Shown here piece after piece: positions 23,468 through 36,115 of a stretch of DNA of 64,000 bases. The DNA lies in the NCBI GenBank assembly GCA_038025085.1, contig CM076141.1:13704001-13768000 (forward strand), in the 5' to 3' direction. Both the position numbers and the translations under genes were made by a program. The notes below the pieces were generated by a model. The model searched no databases, was not told the DNA's origin, and saw only the letters and a list, made by a program, of their open reading frames with translations. Each line of letters starts with the position of its first letter. Position 1 is the first letter of the stretch. This DNA is from Tetragonia tetragonoides. Lineage: Eukaryota > Streptophyta > Magnoliopsida > Caryophyllales > Aizoaceae.

Positions 23468-24132
23468 TAGGTAGTAGAAATATTACAGAAATTAATTAAT
23501 TTAGTACAAGAAGTGAGATGGGTTAAGTATAAACTATGTAATACGTACATGACAGCTATTAATGCATGACAACTATTAATATGTACTCAGTATATTACTA
23601 AAATCCTCAAGTGGCCTTTTGAATATATAATAATGACCCTCTGTTTTGAGACTACCTAGTTGAGTTTTTAAGGTCTCTAACACACCACTTTGACTGATAT
23701 TTTCTTTAGCATAATTTAATTTCAAAATTCAAGAAAATATATGTCAAAACTTTTGATTGATCAAATTTTCTATATTGATATGAGGAAATCAAGATCAAAG
23801 ATTTTTAATTTGACCTCTAAAGACACTAATGACAATCATTGTAAGGCTGAGGGATAGAAAATTAGAAACATCACTAAACAATCAGGAAAAAATAAACTAT
23901 CAATAATGACAATAATTGTGAAATTGAGGGATAATAATTCATTTCTAAGAATCCTAATGAATCTGAAAGCTGTTAATAATAGTTCATCAAAATAAAATAT
24001 TTTTTAATTAATTTATTTATTTATTTCTTTCCTATGAATTCGTTGACTTAATTTGTATGTGCTCTCTGTACTATTCCTATAAAGAAGGGGGGCTTCAGAA
24101 CAATCTAAATCCTGAGGAAACAAATTGAAAGC

Positions 24133-25798
24133 ATGTCTATGGCTTTTCAACAGCTCATTGAGAAGCTCCCCAGTTTCCATCCTCTCTCCCTCTTCCCCCT
24201 CTTAATCTTTTTAATCTTCCTTTACAAATATTACCTCCCAAGAAGAAACCCACTGCCCTCCCCACCAAAGCTGCCAATCCTAGGAAACCTTCACCAGCTT
24301 GGTAAACTTCCCCATCGTTCCTTACAATCCTTGTCCCAGCGACATGGTGAGCTCATGTTGCTTCACATGGGCAGCAGGCCCTCCATTGTCGTATCATCTG
24401 CTGACACAGCTCGCGAGATTCTGAAGACCCATGATGCTGTTTTCTCCAACAGGCCTAAACTACGCATTGCTAGCAAGCTCCTGTATGACTGTAAGGATGT
24501 AACCTTTTCAAATTATGGAGAATATTGGAGGCAAATAAAGAGCATCTGCATCCTGCAGCTCTTGAGTAACAAGAAGGTTCAATCTTTTCGACCTATAAGG
24601 GAGGAAGAGACCGCTTTACTGGTTGAAAAGCTCAAGACATCCTCTTCTTCACCAGTGAACTTGAGTGAGTTAATTAATAGACTAACAAATGATGTGATAT
24701 GCAGGGCAGCCTTTGGAAAGAAGTACACAGGTAATGAGGAAGGTACCAATTTTAATGAGCTGGTGAAGGATCTTATGGAGTTACTGGGGGTTTTTAGTAT
24801 GGGGGATCTCGTACCTTGGCTCGGATGGATTGATTGAGTGAATGGTCTAGATAAGCGGGTGGACAAAGTCGCAAAAGATTTCGATGAGTTCCTTGAAACA
24901 GTAGTTCGAGAGCATCAAGATCATCAAAACATAAAGAAAGACAGTGACAATGAGATCAACAAAGGAGAGAATGTGAAAAACTTCGTGGATGTTTTGCTTC
25001 AGATTCAAATGGAAAACAAAGAAGCTCTTAGCACTGATACCATCAAAGCTTTAGTATTGGTAAGAAACTGGCAACTCTTATATCCCTAAATTTATTGCCT
25101 AATAGACTTCTGTAGAACTTTAGCATGGGCATTGGGTAATACAGGGTTCTATTAAATCCTTTTTTGTATTCTCTTTTTATGCAGGACATGTTTGCTGGAG
25201 GGACTGAGACAATTTACACAGTGCTTGAATGGGCGATGCCGAGCTTCTAAGGCATCCAACAGCTATGAAGAAATTGCAAGAAGAGGTGAGGGAAACTGTC
25301 AGAGGCAAAGCCAGAGTAACCGAGGATGATTTGCACAAAATGAAATACTTGAAAGCAGTGATAAAAGAGACACTCAGGCTACATCCTCCAGTTCCCTTGT
25401 TGGTTTTTCGAGAACCCTCTCAGGATGTCAAAATAAACGGCTTTGACATTCCTGCAAAGACGCAAACTATTATTAATGCATGGGCAATTCAGAGAGATCC
25501 AGCGTCATGGGAAGAACCCGAGGAGTTTCATCCTGAGAGGTTCCTGAACTCTTCTTTAGACTTCAAGGGGCAAGATTTCCAATACATTCCATTTGGTGCA
25601 GGGAGAAGAGGTTGTCCTGGGATATCATTTGGCTTGGTCTCTAGTGAGGTTGTATTGGCTACCCTCATTTACGAGTTTGATTGGAAGATACCTATTGGAG
25701 CTGAATCAAAGGAGCTGGATATGACCGAATGTGCAGGTCTTACTGTCCACAAGCGAAATCCTCTTACGTTGATTGGACCTCCTCACTCTTCCCAGTAG
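24133..25798 (+). pseudogene. Cytochrome P450, CYP71A-like (copy 2), two lesions
   Basis: Same layout as copy 1: anchor, PPKLPILGN hinge, I-helix AGGTET, ETLR, PERF-like HPERF, haem loop PFGAGRRGCPG. Exons 24133-25059 and 25185-25798, intron 125 bp. Two defects. First, an in-frame TGA at 24835-24837 where copy 1 has CGA (Arg), a C-to-T change at a CpG. Second, one base is missing between 25238 and 25239, just after the I-helix, which moves the rest of exon 2 into another frame. As written it could make only about 234 residues without the haem loop. Both start codons (24133 and 24139) are in frame. Confidence 0.88.
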
Positions 25799-27981
25799 TT
25801 TCAAGATTTGAAGCATCAGTTTCACAATAATCAAGTGTTCTTCAGAAGAAGGAAAAAAACAAAAACTATATAAAAAAGCTGTACACATCTAATACTTCTA
25901 TTATTAAAAGTAACATACTTCATGTTTCAGATTACATACATAATAATCTTCATGTTTTAGATTAAATAAATACTCAATTTCTGGAGTCAAATACTTCATG
26001 TTTGCATGGATGGTTATCACATATCAGCTATCACAGATAATCATCTTTGGACTAAGGATTTGTACTCCATTTCTACAAGCCAAAAATACTGTAATTACTC
26101 ATTTATTTCACTGCAGATGATCAACTTCCACAAATCATGTACTTTAATTCAAGGCGGCGAACTGCGAACTGCGAACTGTACTCCAAGAACAGTGGCCAGA
26201 AACTGCAGATTGGACTAATTTCAGCCATGGTTTCAGCCAGGGAACAACTTTTAGTTTATTTTTTTACCAATTTGTACTATTTTCCCCTTTCATTCTTTAT
26301 TCCTTCTTTTTATGTGACAAGTAAATCTTCAAAAATTAGCCCATCCCAGATAAGCAAACTAGTCCAATGTAGTACCCCTAGCGAATGTAGATCTCCGTGA
26401 GAAGCGAACTGCGAATTCGTACTACATTCTCGAACTGAGCGTATGGCGAATTTGGCAACCCTGCTTTAATTCATGTCCATTATACTAAATAGTCAACAGG
26501 GGATAGTATAGTAGTCGACCAGTTGCCCCACGGTTTGGGATTAGTAGAAAAATTCCTCCAATTTTATTTCTTCAAACCAAATACGTAACTCATTTAGTTA
26601 TTTTAGGTGTACAAATGATCAGCTTTCACAGGTCAAATACTTCATTTCCATTTATACTAAAGATAACAATTGCCCACCAATCGCCCTCCTCATTACCGTT
26701 CCAAAATTTGCTACCCGTTTCTTTTTGCACAAAAGTAAGGTAGATGAGTCTTTTACCCATCGAAATTTTACTAAAAGAGGTAGTGGGTAGAAAAATTTGA
26801 AACGGATGTAAAAGGAAAGTGGGGAGGAGATTTAGAAGCGGAGAGAGTGTTAAAACTCAAGCCAGTAAGCTGCCCAGGCCATAGATTTGCCCGGATGGTC
26901 CTGTCCAGTGCACTACTCCCTCGTTTCAAATTATTCCTTCTATTTGACTTTTTAAGGTCAAAATTTACAAAGTAAAAATATTATTGTTAGATTCATTTTT
27001 AATAATATTCCCAAAATATCATTTTTTTAATAGTAATTATAAAATTACAATTATCATGGTCAAAGTGTTGTCTTAAATTATAAAAGGCCTAAGGGAAAGA
27101 AGAATAAGAAACCGAGAGAGTAGGACTTTACCAGGAGGATGGGTTGTTGGCACGTTGCAATCCGTAAAGTCGCACGCTTTTATTATAAGGCTCTCGCTTC
27201 TACCACACGTGACAATGAAAGGACAGGCACTTAATTCTTCACGGTCAAACCAATGGACATCAATAACCCAAAGATAGCAAGACAATGATGAATAGATGCT
27301 CCTCCATCTCTCGTTAACGATACACCGGGTGTAGTCGGCTGTCCCTCAGTTAGGAATCGAAACAATGGCGGAATTGGTTCTAAAAAGTAGATTTCATTAG
27401 AAACAACCAATTCAATTCAATCAATATCTTACAAAATATAAACCATCATCAATTTTCGGCTAATAATCATCTAGTGTCTAAAAATAGCAGGGATTTATTT
27501 TCTCTATCATTTTCTGCTTCATTTGTCGAGCCAATAAAATTTTGACACGTCACCCAACAACCGAGTGTCTATTACAATCAGTATATGATTAACTTAGTTC
27601 CACTTTAGGATATGCATTACAACGTTCTATTACATCTTAAAATGTACTTATAATCGTTCTTCTTTTATTATTTTTTTCCTTCATATTTTATTTATTTATT
27701 TATTTTATTATTTATTTTTTTTTGCTCTTTATTTATTTATTACGAGTATTATGTATCTCAGATCCCTTTTAAAACTAGATCCAACTTTCTTTATTTTCTA
27801 TCTTGATTTGTTTCCTTACTTAATTCTAGTACAACAATACAATAATACAATACAGCATTGTAGACTTATTGTTCAACGATCGAAATAATAATTTATTTCC
27901 TTTGGTGCATAAAATGATAAAATGCTTGAACAAAGACCAGTAGAGCCTCATAACTTCCTCCCAAACACTAAACGCACAAAG
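25799..27981. other. Intergenic, copy 2 to copy 3
   Basis: About 2.2 kb, AT-rich. Contains a Stowaway MITE (26916-27120) and a small GCGAACT(G) repeat at about 26156-26177 that recurs near 26403. T-rich TTTA runs lie at 27680-27750. No supportable gene. Confidence 0.6.
26916..27120. mobile_element. Stowaway-type MITE
   Basis: 205 bp. The left end reads CTCCCTCGTTTC; the right end read in reverse begins CTCTCTCGGTTTC. TA duplications lie at 26914-26915 and 27121-27122. It belongs to the same superfamily as the element at 23240 but to a different family (different interior). Non-coding. Confidence 0.82.
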
Positions 27982-30892
27982 ATGGTGCCAAATATTCAAC
28001 AAACGTTGAAGGAACAACTACAGTTAAAATCTGGTTGCAACCCTTCACAATTCTCACATCGATCCTTTTCATATTCTTCCTCTACAGATGGCTTCACACC
28101 AAATCTTCTGCCAAGAAAAACTCACCTCCTTCTCCACCAAAGCTGCCAATCTTAGGCAACCTCTATCAGCTCGGCACTTACCCTCACCGCTCTCTACGAC
28201 TCATGTCTGATGAATTCGGAGAGCTCATGTTGCTCCATCTTGGCAGTAAACCATACCTTATCGTCTCCTCGGAACGAGTAGCCCGTGAGATCATGAAAAC
28301 AAATGATGTGATATTTTCCCACAGGCCTATCACAAAGACAGCCAAGAAGCTTCTTTATAACTGTAAGGACGTAGCATCAGCGCCTTATGGGGAATACTGG
28401 AGGCATATGAAGAGTATATGTGTGCTCCAACTCTTGAACAAAGGTAGGGTTCGGTCATTTCGCAATATTAGGAAAGAAGAAACAGCAACTCTGATGGACA
28501 TTATAAGGCAATCAGGACCGTTGCCAGCGAATTTGAGCGAGATGTTTATGGATTTCACCACCGACGTGCTTAGCAGGGTGGCCATCGGGAAGAAATACAG
28601 TGGAAAGGAAGATGTTGCAAACTTTAAAAGGATCATGAAGGAGATGATGGAGTTGCTAGGTGGTTTTCAAGTTGGGGATTTTATCCCCTGGCTTGCTTTG
28701 ATTAATCAACTTAATGGATGGGATGCAAAGGTTGAGAAGATAGCTAAAGAGTTTGATCAGTTTCTCGAAACTGTTGTTAAAGAACATGAGGATCGTCTAG
28801 ATCAGGGCCCAAAAAAGATTGAAGACAGTGACAATGATGACAGGATAAAGGACTTTGTCGACGTTTTACTTGATGTTCAGAAGAATAATTCGATTGGCAT
28901 TCCCATTGACAGAGACAGCATCAAAGCTCTAATTCTGGTAAGAGTAATCTTTCATCCAAAATCCATCTATTTACAAATTGGTTAGGTGCTGTGTCGCGTG
29001 TTGAGTGTCGGACACGGCACGACACCAACACCAACACCAAGACAAGACACCTATTAGGCTTTATTTCCCTTTTGAATGACATTTCCCCGTGTCTGTGTGG
29101 TGTTGGTGTCTGTGTTCATATCTGTGTCCATGCAACCTAGACAATCACCCCCTCACATGTGTGAGTTGAAATCCCCTCTGCACCTAAACTCACTCATATC
29201 TGTCACTCCTTTGCACAGATCCAGGCTCCAGCTGCCTCTTAATCGTGGCTTCTTACCCGCGAGCGGCTTTTGATTCCCACCTGAGCCTTCATTTCTCGAC
29301 TACTTACTTTCAAGTGAGACCTTAACATCTCGAACATAACCATATGCATAGTTCTAATTCACATTCATGTCTCAAGCTCAGTTCACCACCAGGTGCCAAG
29401 TGAGCGTGCCTCTCCACGAGTCAAGGTACCTGTTCATCCTCACTGGTCACAGCTCCACTTTCACATCAATACATTCCAAGCCCAAGGTCATTTCTAGGTC
29501 CCTCCTCCTTGGACCCTTTCCAAGCTCAGGACATATCCCTCTCTATTGATGATGGGCTTGGTCAACTCTTCATGTCCCCCACCCCTCGGGGCATACAATG
29601 GCCACAGATAATCCACCCCCAATATTTTCTACTTTCTTAAGCATCCAACTAACAACACGTCCACTTTGAGTGAATAGATCTGGTTTCCACCATGGTTTGA
29701 TCATTCACATATCTTGCTGCCAAGGAAGCCTAACACAGAGATTTTGATCTTAATTTTTATTATGTTACTTCCCAGCATTGTTGATGCTGCAAATGCACCT
29801 GTGAACATCTGAATCTTTTCATTTTAGTTCTGTTGATAAGTTCACTTATGTACACATTACTATCCATGTGCACTTGTGCAGGAATTAAAACAACCCAATC
29901 CTGCTCGATTTCTAAGTTTAATTAAGCTTGGTTTTACAAGGTTGCCCCTGTTTTGTTTTGGGTAAATTTGACATCATTGAGTTAAATTTGGTGCTGGCCA
30001 AACAGCTAAGAATCTTAGACCATCTTACCTAGTCAGGATAAACCCAGCATCTGAGTGTCATTATAGTGGACTCCATGAATTTCACCAACTTTAAGTAGTA
30101 CATACTCTTCTTTCTTAAAATTTGCTAACAAGATATTAAATTTAGAATTTATAAATTCTGAAACAGAGGCAACAGTAAAACTTTGATGTCAGAATGTAGA
30201 CCAATTGTACAGTGATGAATGGTTAAATGAGATAGCTTCACTACAATGCCTAGATATGAAGCAGTTGTACAATGCAGGATATGTTTTCAGGTGGGACAGA
30301 TACGACTTCCGCAGTACTAGAATGGGCGATGACAGAATTATTAAGGCATCCTACAGTTATGCAAGAACTGCAAAAAGAGGTGAGAGGAATTACCGGAGAA
30401 AAACTTGATGTAGAAGAAGACGACTTGGAGCAGATGAAATACTTGAAGGCTGTTATTAAGGAGACTCTTAGGCTATATCCTTCAGTTCCATTATTGGTAC
30501 CCCGACAATCAACCCAAGATGCCAAAATAAATGGCTATGATATTCCAGCAGGGACGCCTGTCATCATCAATGCTTGGGCAATCCAAAGAGATCCTTCTTT
30601 TTGGGACGAACCTGAAAAGTTCAATCCAGATAGGTTCTTCAATTCTTCAACAGACTTTAGAGGGCAAGACTTCCAACTGATTCCATTTGGAGCAGGGAGA
30701 AGGATGTGCCCAGGAATATCATTTGCCATGGCAAGTAATGAGCTTGTATTGGCAAATCTCGTGCACAAGTTTGATTGGACATTGCCTGATGGAGCAAACT
30801 GTGAGACATTGGACATGAGTGAATGCAGAGGGCTAACAATCCACAGGAACACTCCTCTTCTTGCGGTTGCAACAGCCAGTAACTGCAAGTGA
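27982..30892 (+). CDS. Cytochrome P450, CYP71A-like (copy 3), N-terminal frameshift
   Basis: Exons 27982-28937 and 30278-30892, intron 1340 bp (the longest in the array). From about 28030 on the protein is complete: anchor, hinge [15 protein letters not shown] in the C-helix, I-helix SGGTDTT, ETLR, PDRF, haem loop [11 protein letters not shown]. The frame holding the anchor has no upstream ATG before a stop at 27969. The best start, ATG at 27982, is in the frame one base off. One missing base, most simply in the A run at 28026-28029, would join them. Either the copy has just lost its start or this is a sequence error. Exon 2 is intact. Confidence 0.82.
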
Positions 30893-32076
30893 TTGAAGTT
30901 CCTGTATGTAATGTATTCCGATTTAGTAGTCAGTACTGGCAAGCAATATTTGGAATAACTAGCAAACAGAAGTCTTTTCTGTTATCTTTATTTTGGGAGT
31001 GGGGGGAAGCTGGAGATCAATGTGATGGTAAAGATTCCAATACTATTGATAATATGCAATTTTATTTCTCATGTTCCTATTCCGTTTCTCTTTAGTTACT
31101 CTGATTGCCACACCATGCTGGGAGCTTATCTGAACTTGAATTTGACAAACTCTAGTTCCAGCCTCAAAACCTGACTTCAACAACTCAATCCCTATCAAGC
31201 TACTTCTTGGTTCACAGTTCATTAAAAGGGATGGGAGATTCTTAATTGTTTGCATATGAAGCACGACAATAATTTTTGGTTCAGAGGATCTTGCCAGGCA
31301 TGATCATGAGCAGAGTAGTGCAACCTATGAACAAATCAACTTTCAGTAGGCGATAAGCTCATGAATTTTTCCTTATTTACTGTACCCCACAATGAACTTA
31401 TTACTCCACTTCTGTAAAACAATTAAATTTCACAACCAAGTTGCATATGTTAAACAACATAGATAAAATACAGATTATATATAGACAAAATTCCCAAATT
31501 TTTCACACACTCACACATTGGAAAGTGTTCACATATATATTGAACAAGTAAGGCAAATTGTGTCATCGTACCAAGGAAATCTCCTAACAACTTCGACAAA
31601 CTAAAGGCAAATTAAAGAATCCAAAAAAAACCCATTTCCATCATGTGTTGCGAGTCACGACATAAAAATGGCATCTCATTCTCTTAGTGAAAATACATAT
31701 AGAAACCATTCAAGAAAGGATTGACATTGAAAAAAACGGATGCAAGACAAACTTATTGGAAGAGACAACTCAAGTGGGGTCAAATAGCACCAAAAAAAGA
31801 GGGAGGAGATACCTAGAAAGCTACTGGTGGTAGCCTACAGAAATCTCATATGATTGAATTCTATCTAAGAAGTTTAACTGGCAATTCCAGGTGAAGCATA
31901 AGGGTGATCTAGAATAATAGACAACATGAAGACGTTTAACCATCCCACACAATACACATGCCATTAAACTAGGGTTTTGTACATGAACAAACTCAATCCA
32001 AGAAAGATTGAAAAGAGGTATATTCATTCATGTTGAAAAACTTGTACCCACAAATCAATTAAAGGTTCTCAAATGA

Positions 32077-32196
32077 GCTTGGGGTGAGTAGCTTAGTGGC
32101 GGCGGCGCACACTCTATTTGTCCCCGGCTATGATCTGGTTCAAGTCTCATTTCCAATAAAGTTGGAGGCTTCCTTTCAATTCAAAATAAATAAATT
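32077..32196 (+). mobile_element. tRNA-derived SINE
   Basis: 120 bp flanked by a perfect 14-bp target-site duplication AGGTTCTCAAATGA (32063-32076 and 32197-32210). A pol III A-box-like TAGCTTAGTGG lies about 12 bases in and a B-box-like GGTTCAAGTCTC about 60 bases in, as in a tRNA-derived promoter. The tail is an A/T-rich AAAATAAATAAATT. Non-coding; would depend on a LINE reverse transcriptase. The perfect duplication argues for a recent insertion. Confidence 0.85.
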
Positions 32197-32705
32197 AGGT
32201 TCTCAAATGACATGACTATTCATACATTGAACACATCTGTTATCTCGTAAACAACATCATCAAAGTCAAAGTGTTGTGGTATTTCTTAAATGGCAGTGGG
32301 TCTTCTCTCAGCACCTTCCAAGGGACTTTGTTATCAACCATTCAACAGCATCATATTGCAAAAGGCAGTGGTTAATATCAACTTACTTAACCTCAAAAAA
32401 GCGCTTCTTTTTCCGCGATTGCTTAGAGACCTTAGTATATGACCTGGACTGTTTTCCACTCCACTTTGGATCTAAGGGAGCTAAAATGAAGACATGCTTG
32501 TACAGATAACCATTAATTTTCCCTCAAAAAAAGTAAAGGGATAAAATGACAACATATCTCTACATCACATTCACAATGGGATTGAAATGTCCTAACACCT
32601 TCATTTGTGCCATTTAATAATAGGCATCATGTGGTACAATTTATTAAAAAATGACATTTCGACTCTCTAAACAAGAATACATATAGAAATCCCTAAAGAA
32701 AGAAT

Positions 32706-32706
32706 A

Positions 32707-32756
<50 letters not shown>
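32706..32756. repeat. (CA)n followed by poly-A
   Basis: About seven CA dinucleotides running into about 37 As. A length-unstable tract and a likely site of assembly error. Confidence 0.9.
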
Positions 32757-32758
<2 letters not shown>

Positions 32759-33022
32759 AAAGTTGAGGCCAAGCTAAATATTTGGAAGAGACAACTTTTA
32801 GTTGTAATCAAAATATTTCCACTAGTGTTTAAAATAAAAAATAATTCTAATAAATAATACCACGAGAACAAGACAATGATTATACATTTAATAAACCCAA
32901 AGCAATCAATAACTACTTACTAATATATCATTAGCCTAGGTATGTAGAGTATCTCTCAAAATTTCCTTGCTAAGTTGTTTGATAGAAATCAAACTCCCAC
33001 AAAACAAAAAAAGGCTGCCATC

Positions 33023-34932
33023 ATGTCTTCTATTCTCTTACAACTCTCAGAGAAACTCCCTAACTTTCATCCTGTCTCCCTCCTTCTCTTCTTACTCTTC
33101 ACAATCCTACTCTACAAATGGCTGCACAGAAATCCTGCCTCAATTAGAAATGTACCACCCTCTCCACCAAAGCTGCCAGTTTTAGGGAACCTTCACCAGC
33201 TCAGTAAGTCCCTTCACCGTTCCCTTCAGACCTTGTCCCAGAGATATGGAGACCCCATGCTTCTTCACATCGGCAGCAAGCCAACTCTCATTGTCTCATC
33301 TGCGGATATAGCGCGAGAGATTTTGAAGACTCATGATGTCATCTTCTCAAACAGGCCTAAGTCAACTGTTGCTAGCATAATCTTGTACGATGGTAAGGAT
33401 ATAGCTTTTGCTAACTATGGAGAATATTGGAGGCAGATGAAGAGCATTTGTGTTCTGCAGATGTTCAGCAACAAAAAGGTTCGATCTTTCAGACGAGTAA
33501 GAGAAGAAGAAGCTGCTCTAATGGTGGAAAAGATCAAGAGTTCTGCACCATCAGAAGCGCTGGATTTGAGTGAAATCATTATGAAACTAACAAATGATGT
33601 GATATGCAGGGCAGCCTTTGGCAGGAAGTATACAGGAGAGGAAGGGGGTTCAGATATTAAGGAGCTCCTGAATGATTTTTCGGAGGCATTGGGAGTTTTT
33701 AATATAGGAGATTTTATACCCTGGCTGGGTTGGATCGATTGGATAATTGGTCTGGAAGATAAGGCAAAGAGAGTTGCAAAAGTGCTGGATGAGTTTGTAG
33801 AAAAGATACTGCAAGAGCATCTGGATCGTTTAAATGCGCAAAAAAGTAACACAGAAGATGATGGTGACACTGAAAAAGGAGAAATAGTGCAGGATTTCGT
33901 GGACATCTTGCTTGAAATTCAGAGGGAAAACACATCTGCCCTTTCCAGAGACAGTATCAAAGCCCTCCTATTGGTAAAGATTACTAGCTCTCATTCCGCA
34001 GTGGTTAAGTAGATCATTCATAATTTTCCCCAGTTTATGGTTAATATCAATCAAGATATGGGCAGAAATTTGGTGAGAATATACTTTTGAAACAGCAACG
34101 ATTTATGATTTATGATTTATGAGCATTTGCATCTTAATTGAATCTTGATAATTGCCCAAATCAACAAATTGCAATCATGGACACCATTTAAAAGAGCCTA
34201 CATTACTACTACTATGCAAGTAATGCAGAATAGGCTTCAATTGTACAGCATTCAAAAAAACACAAATCACTAACTAGTTCTCACGGACTATCATGCAATG
34301 ATCTAAATTTGGTGCAGGATATGCTGGCTGCCGGCACAGACACAACTTACACACTACTAGAATGGGCATTGACAGAGCTGTTAATGCATCCTCGAGTTAT
34401 GAAAGAAGTGCAAGAAGAGGTGAGGAGAAATGTAAGAGGCAAAGCTGGAGTAGGTGAGGATGATTTGGAGAATATGAAATACTTGAAAGCAGTGATTAAG
34501 GAGACACTTAGGCTACATCCTTCACTTCCCCTGTTGCTGTTTCGAGAATCATCTCAGGACGTCAAAATCAGAGGTTATAACATTGCTTCTGGGACACAAG
34601 TCATTATCAATGCGTGGGCAATTCAGAGAGACCCAGCTTCTTGGGATGAACCTGAGAAGTTCATTCCAGAGAGGTTTTTGAACTCTTCAGTAGACTTCAA
34701 GGGGCAGGACTTCAAATACATTCCATTTGGAGCAGGAAGACGAGGCTGCCCAGCAGTATCATTTGCCACAGTGAATGCAGAGCTTGTATTAGCAAATCTT
34801 GTTTGCGAGTTTGATTGGAAATTACCTAGTAGAGCAGAAGGAGAGACATTCAATGTGGCAGAAAGTAATGGAACTACAATTCGCAGGCGGGATCCTCTTC
34901 TGGCCATCCCAACTCCCTATTGTTTAGCTTAG
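33023..34932 (+). CDS. Cytochrome P450, CYP71A-like (copy 4, intact; altered haem loop)
   Basis: Exons 33023-33973 and 34318-34932, intron 344 bp, 521 residues. ATG at 33023 is preferred because the anchor (SLLLFLLFTILLYKWLH) then starts at the usual distance; the frame is open upstream but lacks a better ATG. Motifs: [16 protein letters not shown]-helix AAGTDTT, ETLR, PERF. The haem loop reads PFGAGRRGCPA: the Cys (about 461) is present, but the Gly two residues after it, conserved in nearly all P450s, is Ala. That swap is conservative and may be tolerated. Substrate unknown. No stop or frameshift. Confidence 0.92.
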
Positions 34933-36115
34933 GAAGTCAAAGGTGTAAGATTTAAATAAGATTTGACATCTCAATCCTCAAATACACACAATGCAAATTG
35001 GAGACTCAGCAAGGTGTTTTCTCCTTTGGAAGACTATATCTAATAATATGTAATAAACCCCTCACCTTCTCTCCCCCTTCCCCTGGCCAGTTGTTACAGT
35101 CATGCTACATGGTCTGACACTTCATTTCCATATGTGCTTAAGTTCATTTGAAACAAAAAGACTTAATGCCTCGAAGTTACACGTATCAAATCCTTGAATT
35201 AGAATAAGAAATAAACTCAGTGTACTGTGTACATATATAATTATGAAAATATGTGTCCCTCTGTGGAGTGTGGACATCTAATATGAATGAAGATTTTTAT
35301 CTTTGCATTTTCTTGTTGCAATTCTAGAAGGCAACACCAGATCTTTTGGATCCAATGAGAAACGTTAGAGATGAATTCCAGCAAGATTTAAATTTCAAGA
35401 GCAAACAAACAACGATAGAACCATTTTTGCTTTTTGATTGTTCTTTCTTTCTTTTGGTTGGGAAAGGGATAGAGTTACATATGTACTAAAGTTTCACAGT
35501 TATGTTGGTAATTTTGAAGAATTATTAACATTGCGAAATTGACAAAACCATAGATTCATATAAGATTATTATCTTATTAACTTAATATTAGCAACTGCCG
35601 AAGTTGGGATCGGGAAAAAAAAAAAACTAATTTATCGAGTATCAATTTATAGAGGTTTAAAGTAAGTTAAAAAGAGTTCAGAGTGTCTGACAAAAACTAA
35701 AAATGAGTGATCTCAAAAGAGAAAATAAAAACTACAGCATATAAATGGACTTTAAAAATGTCTCAGGTTGGCTTTCTCTACACTAGCGTTAAAAGTGATT
35801 TAAAAGTCATGGCTCTCTTATTTCTAACCCTCTATTTAGAAACCTCCGTTACATTGCAAAACAATAAAAACAAACAAACAGAGTCATGAGCAGCTGCTTT
35901 TACCCCCCCCCCCCCCCCAATTCATCACCAATTTGGGGTGGTCCCCACACATATATAAAAGTTGAACAAAGACAAATCATGTCATAGTACGAGGAATTTT
36001 ATATTGAACAAAGCAGTACATAATGATAAAGAGTGTGACAGTACATACCTGCTAAACTGGAGGAACAAACACCACTACTGCCCCAATATCAATCAGGGAC
36101 ACTGCACGCACAGAG
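34933..36115. other. Intergenic, copy 4 to copy 5
   Basis: About 1.2 kb, AT-rich, with a 16-base poly-C run at 35903-35918 and a TATA box (TATATAAA, about 35952) upstream of copy 5. No gene seen. Confidence 0.6.

Larger units (their letters stand above)
21075..24132. other. Intergenic, copy 1 to copy 2
   Basis: About 3 kb with no gene that I can support. Holds an imperfect inverted repeat (22471-22638) and a Stowaway MITE (23240-23467), both listed separately. A TATA box (TATAAAG, 24078-24084) precedes copy 2 by about 50 bases. A 96-codon frame at 21949-22239 has no recognisable content. Confidence 0.6.
30893..33022. other. Intergenic, copy 3 to copy 4
   Basis: About 2.1 kb. Holds a tRNA-derived SINE (32077-32196) and a (CA)n-poly-A run (32706-32756, about 37 As). 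No gene seen. Confidence 0.6.

Noticed and set aside
33415..33906. 163-codon minus-strand frame opposite P450 copy 4
   Set aside because: Antisense shadow of exon 1; similar shadows occur opposite the other copies.
35962..36115. N-terminal extension of P450 copy 5 from a TTG
   Set aside because: Not an ATG; the translation upstream of the anchor resembles no P450 and the true start is at 36116 in another frame.
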